DNA of 10,367 nucleotides, taken from NCBI GenBank assembly GCA_014376655.1, contig JACMRC010000463.1, positions 1 to 10,367 of the forward strand, in the 5' to 3' direction. This stretch comes from Mucilaginibacter sp. GTDB lineage: Bacteria > Bacteroidota > Bacteroidia > Sphingobacteriales > Sphingobacteriaceae. Below, piece after piece: positions 1 through 6,484 of this stretch. The position numbers and the translations under genes were made by a program. Position 1 is the first letter of the stretch, and each line of letters opens with the position of its first letter. The notes under the pieces were generated by a model. That model made no database searches. It worked only from the letters and a program-made list of their open reading frames with translations, and was not told the origin of the DNA.

Positions 1-1691
1 AGTTTACGCTTACGCGATATATCACCACCATAACATTTGGCGGTAACGTCTTTACGCATAGCTTTAACCGTTTCGCGGGCAATGATCTTGGCACCTATAG
101 ATGCCTGGATAATAATCTCGAACTGCTGGCGTGGTAAAAGCTCTTTCAGCTTTTCGCAGATCTTCTTACCAAAATCGTACGAGTTACCACGGAAGATCAA
201 TGATGATAAAGCATCAACCGGCTCAGAGTTTAGTTTAATATCCAACCGTACCAAATCACTTTGGCGGTAACCTACCTGGTGGTAATCAAACGACGCGTAG
301 CCTTTTGATATGGTTTTTAGCTTGTCATAAAAATCAAATACGATCTCGCCCATCGGCATCTCAAAAACCAGCTCTACACGGTCAGACGTTAAGTATGATT
401 GATTTTTAACAAACCCACGTTTCTGGATACAAAGCGACATCACCGGCCCAACAAAGTCAGACTTGGTAATGATGGTAGCTTTAATATATGGCTCTTCTAC
501 ACGGTCAATTTTACTCGGGTCGGGCAGGTCAGATGGGTTGTTTACAGTGATTTCTTCGCCTTTGGTAGAGTAGGCCAGGTATGATACGTTGGGTACGGTA
601 GTAATAACCGTCATGTTAAATTCACGCTCCAAACGCTCCTGGATAATTTCCATGTGCAACATGCCCAGGAAACCGCAACGGAAACCAAAGCCCAAGGCGG
701 CAGATGATTCAGGCTCGAAAACTAACGACGCGTCATTTAATTGCAGCTTAGCCATTGATTCGCGCAGTTCCTCAAAATCATCAGTATCAACGGGATAGAT
801 CCCCGCGAAAACCATTGGTTTTACCTCTTCAAAGCCCTGTATACCACCTTCGCAAGGGCGTGCAATAGTAGTAATGGTATCGCCAACTTTAACCTCGCGC
901 GATTCCTTGATACCAGATATAATATAACCTACGTCGCCGGTTTTAATAACGTCCTTAGGTAATTGTTTCAACTTAAGTGTGCCAACCTCCTCAGCAATAT
1001 ACTGCTTTTCGGTAGCGAAGAATTTTACACGGTCGCCTTTACGGATCTCGCCGTTAACCACCTTAAAGTAAGCTACAATACCGCGAAACGAGTTATAAAC
1101 CGAATCGAATATCAACGCCTGTAAGGGAGCGTCCGGGTCGCCAACAGGGGCGGGGACACGTTCAATAATGGCACGTAAAATATCATACACACCTAAACCG
1201 GTTTTGCCGGATGCTGCTAAGATATCTTCGCGTTTGCAACCTATCAACTCAACTATCTGGTCTTTTACTTCCTCGGGCATAGCGCCGGGCAGGTCCATTT
1301 TGTTCAGTACCGGGATGATCTCCAAGTCATTCTCTAAAGCTAAATAAAGGTTTGATATGGTTTGCGCCTGTATGCCCTGTGCCGCGTCAACAATCAACAA
1401 TGCGCCCTCGCAGGCGGCGATAGACCGCGATACCTCGTACGAGAAATCCACATGGCCGGGGGTATCAATCAAGTTCAGAACATATTTCTGCCCGTCAAGC
1501 TCATAATCCATCTGTATGGCATGGCTTTTTATGGTGATACCGCGCTCGCGCTCCAAATCCATATCGTCCAATAACTGGGCCTGGCTTTCGCGTTGGGTGA
1601 TAGTGCCGGTATATTCTAATAACCTATCGGCAAGGGTACTTTTACCGTGGTCAATATGTGCTATTATACAAAAATTACGTATGTGCTTCAT
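1..1691 (-). CDS. lepA: Elongation factor 4 (LepA/EF4), C-terminus cut by window edge
   Basis: Ribosome-associated translational GTPase of the EF-G-like family, thought to act on stalled or back-translocating ribosomes; cytoplasmic or membrane-loosely bound. I translated the minus strand from the ATG at 1691. It opens MKHIRNFCIIAHIDHGKST, with the P-loop at residues 11-19, the switch I stretch ERERGITIK at about 47-55, DTPGH at 76-80 and NKMD at 130-133. The G5 element reads SGK rather than SAK. Near the window edge comes CYGGDISRKRK, the typical LepA C-terminal domain sequence. 563 codons are present; the family is usually about 595-600 residues, so roughly 30-35 residues lie outside. The start matches the usual LepA N-terminus, and no upstream in-frame extension is needed. 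The gene is divergent from the SHOCT gene, with 84 bp between the start codons. The frame is intact throughout what I checked. Confidence 0.97.
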   Translation of the reverse strand, partial: MKHIRNFCIIAHIDHGKSTLADRLLEYTGTITQRESQAQLLDDMDLERERGITIKSHAIQMDYELDGQKYVLNLIDTPGHVDFSYEVSRSIAACEGALLIVDAAQGIQAQTISNLYLALENDLEIIPVLNKMDLPGAMPEEVKDQIVELIGCKREDILAASGKTGLGVYDILRAIIERVPAPVGDPDAPLQALIFDSVYNSFRGIVAYFKVVNGEIRKGDRVKFFATEKQYIAEEVGTLKLKQLPKDVIKTGDVGYIISGIKESREVKVGDTITTIARPCEGGIQGFEEVKPMVFAGIYPVDTDDFEELRESMAKLQLNDASLVFEPESSAALGFGFRCGFLGMLHMEIIQERLEREFNMTVITTVPNVSYLAYSTKGEEITVNNPSDLPDPSKIDRVEEPYIKATIITKSDFVGPVMSLCIQKRGFVKNQSYLTSDRVELVFEMPMGEIVFDFYDKLKTISKGYASFDYHQVGYRQSDLVRLDIKLNSEPVDALSSLIFRGNSYDFGKKICEKLKELLPRQQFEIIIQASIGAKIIARETVKAMRKDVTAKCYGGDISRKRK

Positions 1692-1698
1692 TCAGCCG

Positions 1699-1706
1699 CA
1701 AAAATA
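1699..1706 (-). promoter_or_regulatory. Possible -7 box (TATTTTTG) just upstream of lepA
   Basis: On the minus strand this octamer matches the Bacteroidota -7 consensus TAnnTTTG exactly. It ends only 7 bases before the lepA ATG, so a transcript started from it would have almost no leader. No TTG-type -33 element stands 19-21 bases upstream, so this may be chance in an AT-rich spacer. Confidence 0.25.
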
Positions 1707-1724
1707 GGTTTTTTGGCCGATAAA

Positions 1725-1755
1725 TTGGCATATTTGTTGGGAATTAGCTACCTTG
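1725..1755 (+). promoter_or_regulatory. Possible Bacteroidota promoter for the SHOCT-domain gene
   Basis: TTG at 1725-1727 and TACCTTG at 1749-1755 are separated by 21 bases, resembling the -33 TTG / -7 TAnnTTTG arrangement of Bacteroidota primary-sigma promoters. The downstream ATG is at 1776, giving a leader of roughly 13-16 bases. The -7 box is imperfect (one T short), so support is modest. Confidence 0.3.
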
Positions 1756-1775
1756 TTTAAATCACTATAAAACCT

Positions 1776-2294
1776 ATGAAGAGAATATTATTAACAACAC
1801 TGCTACTTCTTCCATTTTTAACCAAAGCACAAGGTCTTTTTGGCGGCACGACAGTTACCGAGTACAAAGCATCAAACGGCGTAACATACCATGTAGGCGA
1901 TACTGTGCGTTTAGGGCACGGCACAAAACAGGATGGCACATTCATGTATTTTGAAGATCATGGATTAATACCTAATCCGCGCAGTACCCGTAACCTGCCT
2001 AAAGATTTCGCTAATGTGGGTGCGGTTGTTAAAAGCATAAAAAAGACTAAAATAAACGGGATTGACAAGTACATGTTCAGTGTAAACCCGGGCGGCCCAA
2101 TGCGCTATACCGTTTTTATTGACGATGCCATTGAAGCCTGCGAAATTAAACCCTGCAAATCAACTGATAGCGCTACCCCCGCGACCGCAGGCTCGGTTGC
2201 TGATGAGATCAAAAAACTAAAAGGATTGCTCGACTCGGGCGCTATAACTAAGGCAGAGTATGATGCGCAGAAAAAGAAGTTGTTGAATCAATAA
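1776..2294 (+). CDS. Secreted SHOCT-domain protein of unknown function
   Basis: The 172-residue product has a Sec signal peptide at about 1-19 (MKRILLTTLLLLPFLTKAQ), so it is exported to the periplasm or beyond. Residues 25-120 form an uncharacterised, probably beta-rich domain (motifs TYHVGDTVRLGHG at 37-49 and RYTVFIDDAIEAC at 110-122) that I cannot assign to a named family. Two cysteines, C122 and C127, may form a disulfide. After a Ser/Thr/Ala-rich linker (129-141) the last 30 residues (EIKKLKGLLDSGAITKAEYDAQKKKLL) are a clear SHOCT helical pair, a short oligomerisation-type module usually found at protein C-termini. The ATG is chosen because it gives a complete signal peptide. The gene stands alone between lepA (divergent) and the DinB gene (convergent). 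The SHOCT and signal calls are firm; function is unknown. Confidence 0.85.
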   Translation: MKRILLTTLLLLPFLTKAQGLFGGTTVTEYKASNGVTYHVGDTVRLGHGTKQDGTFMYFEDHGLIPNPRSTRNLPKDFANVGAVVKSIKKTKINGIDKYMFSVNPGGPMRYTVFIDDAIEACEIKPCKSTDSATPATAGSVADEIKKLKGLLDSGAITKAEYDAQKKKLLNQ

Positions 2295-2444
2295 TATACC
2301 AAACTTACGAATATAATAACTTTTATAAGTTTCTTATATTCAATCACTTATTGTGTTTTATATAAAGCTTTATAAGCGATCCGGAATGATTCGCTCAAAA
2401 AGTTAAAATTCAATATATCAAATAGTTAGATTAAAAGGTGATCC

Positions 2445-2473
2445 AAGTGATCCACTTTTAATGTGGATCACTT
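2445..2473. repeat. Perfect 11-bp inverted repeat (hairpin) beside a terminator
   Basis: The arms AAGTGATCCAC (2445-2455) and GTGGATCACTT (2463-2473) are exact reverse complements with a 7-base loop. GTGATCCA also occurs as a direct repeat just upstream (2439-2446). Neither strand has a T-run directly after the stem, so it is not a standard intrinsic terminator. It could be an mRNA 3'-end structure or a protein-binding operator. Confidence 0.6.
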
Positions 2474-2481
2474 CCAAAACA

Positions 2482-2515
2482 AAAAGCCCTTTCAATATCT
2501 ATTGAAAGGGCTTTT
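2482..2515. terminator. Bidirectional intrinsic terminator between SHOCT and DinB genes
   Basis: A perfect 15-bp inverted repeat, AAAAGCCCTTTCAAT (2482-2496) and ATTGAAAGGGCTTTT (2501-2515), has a 4-base loop. It carries A/T tails on both sides, so it works as a hairpin plus U-tract in either direction. It lies between two convergent genes and can end both transcripts. Confidence 0.9.
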
Positions 2516-2536
2516 GCATATGATATAGAATTGTTA

Positions 2537-3058
2537 TTAGAACAGCATCTCGCCCGGAGGCGTAACACCTTTTAAACGCAGGTAAACAGTAGTTTGGCCG
2601 CGGTGGTGTGTTTGGTGCTCAAACCCTTTTGCCAATATCAGACCTTTGGTTGCTTTCATACCTTCGGCAGATGCCATCTCCGACATCTCGGCATCTGTCA
2701 TGCCTTGTATGGTCGCGATAGCAAAATCGTAGCTATCCAGTACTGCTTTTGTAGTGGCTTCTTTAGTTTGCGCTACCGTTTTTTCTAACGATACTTTACC
2801 AATTGGGCTTGGCTTGCCGCTTGCCGAAGTGATAAAGTAATAAGTAGCGTCGGCTAAGTGCAGAAACTGCTGCGCAAACGTACGTACTTCAGGCGTTGCT
2901 TTAAAGGTGTAGCTATCAGCAGGCATAGCATCTAAATAGGCTTTGGTATAAGCTTTGGCGCGTTTCCATTCGGCTACAGATTGCTCACGGGTTATCTGCG
3001 CGAATGCAGATGTACAAGCGATGGCAAACAGGGCAATTAATAAGGTTAATTTTTTCAT
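2537..3058 (-). CDS. Secreted DinB-family (DinB/YfiT four-helix fold) protein
   Basis: The 173-residue product has a Sec signal peptide at 1-20 (MKKLTLLIALFAIACTSAFA, cleaved before or after Q21), so it is exported. The mature part follows the DinB-like metal-binding four-helix fold. It begins with a helix that includes EWKRAKAYTKAYLDAMP. The first metal-ligand histidine is H67 in FAQQFLHLADATYYF. The family-typical HxxxH pair, H148 and H152, lies in EHQTHHRGQTTVYLRLKGV. All three expected ligands are present, so metal binding is likely. Known family members include thiol transferases of bacillithiol and mycothiol metabolism and many of unknown activity; substrate here is unknown. Length is normal for the family. 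It is downstream of the response regulator on the same strand, but a hairpin lies in the 108-bp gap. A role in DNA damage should not be inferred from the name. Confidence 0.88.
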   Translation of the reverse strand: MKKLTLLIALFAIACTSAFAQITREQSVAEWKRAKAYTKAYLDAMPADSYTFKATPEVRTFAQQFLHLADATYYFITSASGKPSPIGKVSLEKTVAQTKEATTKAVLDSYDFAIATIQGMTDAEMSEMASAEGMKATKGLILAKGFEHQTHHRGQTTVYLRLKGVTPPGEMLF

Positions 3059-3102
3059 GTTGTGGGGTTTGATTGGTTAGTGTATCAGTTTATTAAAACG
3101 AA

Positions 3103-3145
3103 GATGCGGAATATTTCTGTCTTTTAACAGCATATACTCCGCATC
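3103..3145 (-). terminator. Probable terminator after the response-regulator gene
   Basis: GATGCGGA (3103-3110) and TCCGCATC (3138-3145) form the base of an imperfect hairpin, with further short pairings (CTGT 3117-3120 with ACAG 3127-3130). On the minus strand the stem is followed by TTCGTTTTAAT, a short U-rich tail. It sits just past the response-regulator stop codon. The tail is weak, so readthrough into the DinB gene is possible. Confidence 0.5.
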
Positions 3146-3166
3146 CGGGATTTTGCAAGGTTATAA

Positions 3167-4543
3167 TTACTCGCCGCGCTTCAATCCGTACTTTTCTATC
3201 TTACTATACAGGTGGCTACGCTGTATATCAATATCATCAGCCGTTTTTGATACATTCCAGTTGTTTTTTTCAAGTTTGAACTTAATGTACTCGCGCTCGG
3301 CAAAGTCTTTATAATCCTGGAAGTTCTTAAACTGGTTAAAGTCGGTTTGCGGCGCGGCAGGTTCGGCCGATGCTGCAACAGGGGCCGACGGATTAGCAAA
3401 TGCCTTAACATCATCCTCGGTAATGGTTTTATCACTCAGGATGATCAGGCGCTCAACCATGTTGCGTAACTCGCGGATGTTACCCGTCCATGGCAAGGCT
3501 TTAAGGGCCTCCATAGCGCCGTCAGACACCTTTTTAACCGGCATACCATAATCTGTGCAGATCTCTTCTAAAAAGCTTTGGGTAAGCAGCGCGATATCGT
3601 CACGGCGCTCGGTTAACGGCGGTACATGTATTAATATAACACTTAAGCGGTGGTAAAGGTCCATACGGAAATTACCGGCCTCAATCTCTTTCAGCAGGTC
3701 CTTATTAGTTGCCGCTACTACGCGCACATCCACATCAATTTCCTTTTCACCGCCTACGCGGGTTATCTTGCTTTCTTGCAGGGCACGTAATACTTTCGCC
3801 TGGGCGGATAAGCTCATATCGCCAATCTCATCCATAAATAAAGTACCGCCCGATGCTGATTCAAACTTACCTATCCGCTGTTTAATAGCCGAGGTAAATG
3901 AACCCTTCTCATGCCCAAACAACTCGCTCTCTATCAACTCCGACGGTATCGCCGCGCAGTTAACTTCAATTAAAGGAGCATTAGATCGGTTTGATTTTTC
4001 GTGCAGCCAGCGGGCCACAAGCTCTTTACCTGAACCATTGGCTCCGGTGATTAATACCCTGGCATCGGTAGGGGCAACGCGCTCTATGGTTTCTTTGATC
4101 TTGGCAATAGGGGTCGAGTCGCCTAAAATTGGGCGAACTTTGGATACCTTTCTTTTTAATACCTTGGTTTCAACCACCAGGCTGCCACGGTCTAACGCGT
4201 TGCGCACGGTAATTAACAGGCGGTTAAGGTCAGGTGGTTTTGAGATGAAGTCGAAAGCGCCTTTTTTGCTGGCCTCGACTGCGGTTTCAACCGTGCCGTG
4301 GCCCGATATCATGATGAAAGGCAGGTCGGGTTTAATAGCAAGTCCCTCGCTTAGCACCTCCATACCATCCATGCGGCTCATTTTAATGTCGCATAGTACC
4401 AGGTCGTAATCGTTTTTGGCTATTAGCTCAAGGCCGTCTATGCCATTGTCAACGTCTTCAACTTCGTAATCTTCGTATTCAAGTATCTCGCGCAACGTGC
4501 TGCGGATAGCGCGTTCATCGTCAATTATTAAAATTTTAGCCAT
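3167..4543 (-). CDS. NtrC-family sigma-54-type response regulator with GSFTSA loop
   Basis: 458-residue two-component transcriptional regulator. The receiver domain (about 1-120) has the acidic pair D8/D9, the phospho-acceptor D52 in LVLCDIKM, S80 at the Thr/Ser switch position and K102 in ISKPP. The AAA+ domain (about 137-375) has Walker A GANGSGKE (167-174), Walker B GGTLFMDEIG (232-241, D238/E239), ATN (278-280) and the sensor II arginines in GNIRELRN (354-361). An Ala/Pro-rich linker (384-400) leads to a Fis-type helix-turn-helix (about 413-455, ending RSHLYSKIEKYGL). The sigma-54-contacting loop, normally GAFTGA, reads GSFTSA (214-219). Phosphorylation by an unseen histidine kinase would presumably trigger oligomerisation and ATP-driven activation of sigma-54 promoters, though the altered loop leaves the mode of action open. 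No kinase is adjacent in this window. The ATG start gives a normal MAKILIIDDE receiver N-terminus. Confidence 0.95.
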   Translation of the reverse strand: MAKILIIDDERAIRSTLREILEYEDYEVEDVDNGIDGLELIAKNDYDLVLCDIKMSRMDGMEVLSEGLAIKPDLPFIMISGHGTVETAVEASKKGAFDFISKPPDLNRLLITVRNALDRGSLVVETKVLKRKVSKVRPILGDSTPIAKIKETIERVAPTDARVLITGANGSGKELVARWLHEKSNRSNAPLIEVNCAAIPSELIESELFGHEKGSFTSAIKQRIGKFESASGGTLFMDEIGDMSLSAQAKVLRALQESKITRVGGEKEIDVDVRVVAATNKDLLKEIEAGNFRMDLYHRLSVILIHVPPLTERRDDIALLTQSFLEEICTDYGMPVKKVSDGAMEALKALPWTGNIRELRNMVERLIILSDKTITEDDVKAFANPSAPVAASAEPAAPQTDFNQFKNFQDYKDFAEREYIKFKLEKNNWNVSKTADDIDIQRSHLYSKIEKYGLKRGE

Positions 4544-4685
4544 TTGTTTGTCAAGGATAGATTTATGTTGTAATAACGTTTACTAATATAGGTATTGTAT
4601 AGGAAACTAAACACTTTTAACGGCGAGTTGTTTTGAGGAGATGTAATTTTTTATTTTTTGTCAACAGCGGTCTGTAAAAAACACG

Positions 4686-4716
4686 TTGTAATTTAAACAT
4701 TAAGCTAATAACATTG
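4686..4716 (+). promoter_or_regulatory. Probable Bacteroidota promoter for the sugar-dehydrogenase-like gene
   Basis: TTG at 4686-4688 and TAACATTG at 4709-4716 are 20 bases apart. This is the spacing expected between the -33 and -7 elements of the Bacteroidota primary sigma factor; the -7 box differs from TAnnTTTG at one position. The ATG at 4751 would give a leader of about 28-30 bases. Confidence 0.4.
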
Positions 4717-4750
4717 TAACTTACCCAACATTAACCCTATAATCAGTTGT

Positions 4751-5956
4751 ATGATAACAAAATTTTATAAACCTTTGGCATTAGGTGCCATGCTTTTAGG
4801 AATAACCACGGCCGGCATGGGCCAAACCGGAGAACCGGTAGAGAAAAATAAAGCCAACAGCGACTACAAATCGGCCTTTGCCGGCCAAACCCGTATCGGC
4901 AGCGTTAAAACACAAACGCTTTATAAAGACGAAGTTATTGCTACCGACCTTATGCTTCCGTGGGGCATGCATGTTTTACCTGATGGTCGTTTACTGGTAA
5001 GCGGTAAATCAGGCACCATGCAGATCTTTACTACTGCCGGTAAACTCGACAAGACGATCACGGGTTTCCCGGCGGTGGTTTTCCAGGGGCAGGGTGGTTT
5101 GCTGGATGTGAACATTGACCCTGACTTTTCCAAAAATCGTATGGTGTACTGGACCTTTTCAGAACCGACGGAAGAGGGTACCTCAACACTGGCCGTAGCT
5201 AAAGGTAAACTATCTGCTGATGATACTAAGCTTGAAGATGTAAAAGTAATTTGGGAGGCAATACCCCACTATAAAAAAAGCGGCGGCCAGTTTGGCTCAC
5301 GCATTGTGTTTGACAGGCAGGGTAACCTGTTTATCAGCAGCGGCGACCGCCAGGCTGGTGATATTCGCGTTAAAGCGCAGGACCTGAGCGCAACTACCGG
5401 AAAGATCATCCATATTACTAAAGAAGGTAAACCTGTTGCCGATAACCCGTTTATTGGCAAGCCTGATGCTAAGCCCGAGATCTATGCCCTTGGTTTCCGT
5501 AACCCCGATGGCTTTGCCATCAACCCCGTTACCGGCGATTTGTGGGAAGCAGAATTTGGCCCGCGCGGCGGCGACGAGATCAACCTGATAAAACCGGGCA
5601 ATAACTACGGCTGGCCATTTGTTACTTACGGTATCGAATACAGCGGTGCGAAGGTTTACGATGGCATACAGCAAAAAGAAGGCACTACACAACCTGTTTA
5701 CTATTGGGACCCGGTAGTATCGCCAGGCTGCATGATGTTTTATACTGGCAACATAGCCGAGTGGAAAAACAATCTGTTTGTTGGCGCGTTAAGCGGCTCG
5801 CACATCATCCGCCTGGTTATCCAAAATAATAAAGTAGTAGGCGAGGAGCGTTTGTTAGAGAACAGGCACGAACGCTGGCGCTGTATAGCCACCGGTAAAG
5901 ACGGGGCCATTTATGCTGGTACTGATAGTGGTAAGTTGTATAAGATTTCTAAGTAA
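4751..5956 (+). CDS. Exported PQQ-dependent sugar dehydrogenase-like (GSDH) protein, atypical active site
   Basis: The 401-residue protein has a signal peptide (about 1-24, ending GITTAGMG). It belongs to the glucose/sorbosone dehydrogenase six-bladed beta-propeller family, which includes soluble glucose dehydrogenase and E. coli aldose sugar dehydrogenase YliI. Family landmarks in order are LPWGMHVLPDGRLLV (69-83), QGGLLDVNIDPDF (114-126), FGSRIVFD (181-188), GFRNPDGFAINP (248-259), FGPRGGDEINLI (269-280), NNYGWP (284-289), SPGCMMFYTG (324-333) and RWRCIATGKDG (375-385). Members oxidise aldoses in the periplasm using PQQ and calcium. Here the residue before FGSR is Q180 (codon CAG at 5288-5290), where characterised enzymes have the catalytic histidine. 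F249 and F269 also replace residues that are His in YliI, so activity or cofactor use may differ. It is monocistronic, with its own promoter-like sequence and a strong terminator. Confidence 0.88.
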   Translation: MITKFYKPLALGAMLLGITTAGMGQTGEPVEKNKANSDYKSAFAGQTRIGSVKTQTLYKDEVIATDLMLPWGMHVLPDGRLLVSGKSGTMQIFTTAGKLDKTITGFPAVVFQGQGGLLDVNIDPDFSKNRMVYWTFSEPTEEGTSTLAVAKGKLSADDTKLEDVKVIWEAIPHYKKSGGQFGSRIVFDRQGNLFISSGDRQAGDIRVKAQDLSATTGKIIHITKEGKPVADNPFIGKPDAKPEIYALGFRNPDGFAINPVTGDLWEAEFGPRGGDEINLIKPGNNYGWPFVTYGIEYSGAKVYDGIQQKEGTTQPVYYWDPVVSPGCMMFYTGNIAEWKNNLFVGALSGSHIIRLVIQNNKVVGEERLLENRHERWRCIATGKDGAIYAGTDSGKLYKISK

Positions 5957-5980
5957 TAAACGTCAGTGCTGATATTTTAG

Positions 5981-6007
5981 GCGCCCCGGATATCCGGGGC
6001 GCTTTTT
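5981..6007 (+). terminator. Strong intrinsic terminator (22-bp perfect palindrome plus T5)
   Basis: GCGCCCCGGAT followed directly by ATCCGGGGCGC (5981-6002) is a perfect palindrome with a GC-rich stem. It is followed by five T (6003-6007), and lies 24 bases after the stop of the dehydrogenase-like gene. The T-run runs into the stop codon (6006-6008) of the convergent KOW gene, so the two genes are packed tail to tail. Confidence 0.92.
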
Positions 6008-6197
6008 AGTTTTCAACAACTACACTTCGTCCAAGCGTTTTAAACCTATCTCCATTTGCCTGTACTACGGTAATGGTTATATGGCCGGTTTTGCTGGTGT
6101 TGATATCTGTTATAGTACCCGATTTGCCTTTATGGGTACCTGCTACAACTTTGCAGGCAGCGATATCTTTTAAGTTTTCTATTTGTTCAGGTTGCAT
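6006..6197 (-). CDS. Small KOW-motif-like protein
   Basis: 63 residues, cytoplasmic, with no signal peptide or membrane segment. Residues 12-60 (CKVVAGTHKGKSGTITDINTS, then ITITVVQANGDRFKTLGRSVVV) resemble a KOW/SH3-like beta-barrel. The G-x-H/x-K-G-K-x-G-x-I-x-D core is as in ribosomal L24 and NusG C-terminal domains, which bind RNA or ribosomal proteins. It is far shorter than NusG and is not L24, so it is a standalone KOW module of unknown partner. Its ATG at 6197 has no Shine-Dalgarno sequence, as usual in this phylum. It is convergent with the sugar-dehydrogenase-like gene and divergent from the first GH76 gene. The reading frame and motif support a real gene despite its size; function is inferred only from the fold. 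Confidence 0.75.
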   Translation of the reverse strand: MQPEQIENLKDIAACKVVAGTHKGKSGTITDINTSKTGHITITVVQANGDRFKTLGRSVVVEN

Positions 6198-6484
6198 TAT
6201 TGGTGATTAAATTGAATAACAGTAAAAACATCAATAATAGTTTAATTATATGCCCTGCCATATCTTTAAAAACCAATATATAAAACTGTTATTTAATATA
6301 AACTCAATATTTTAACAATGATATTTTTTCATATACAATATAAAGTATATCTTTCGGGTGTATAATATCGACTTAGTCAACCATACCCTAATTAATATCA
6401 TAATTATATAAAAATTTTTCCTCCCCCGGGCAAAATCCGAAATAGCCAATAAACCAATAGTAAAACCACATAACTAATTACATC
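6198..6484. other. AT-rich spacer between KOW gene and first GH76 gene
   Basis: 287 bases with no credible ORF or RNA gene. It must hold the divergent promoters of the KOW gene and the first mannanase. TATCTTTC at about 6347-6354 is a partial TAnnTTTG match without a convincing -33 partner. A CTCCCCCGGG island at 6421-6430 stands out against the AT-rich surroundings. The final part (AAATAGCCA at 6440-6448 and TAACTAATTA before the start) resembles the leader of the second GH76 gene. Confidence 0.5.

Noticed and set aside
37..798. Three short plus-strand open frames
   Set aside because: They are shadows of the lepA gene on the opposite strand.
2537..3058. DNA-damage (SOS) role for the DinB-family gene
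   Set aside because: The name refers to a Bacillus damage-inducible gene with this fold, not DNA polymerase IV; the protein here has a signal peptide and no polymerase features.
3768..4409. 213-codon open frame on the plus strand
   Set aside because: It lies entirely antisense to the response-regulator gene, whose motifs are unmistakable, and its translation has no recognisable domain or signal.
5297..5692. 131-codon open frame on the minus strand
   Set aside because: It is antisense to the sugar-dehydrogenase-like gene and is a by-product of its codon usage; no family features.
6198..6484. Riboswitch or small RNA in the AT-rich spacer before GH76 copy 1
   Set aside because: I found no conserved aptamer motif or stable stem with a U-tract; only base composition and weak promoter-like words.
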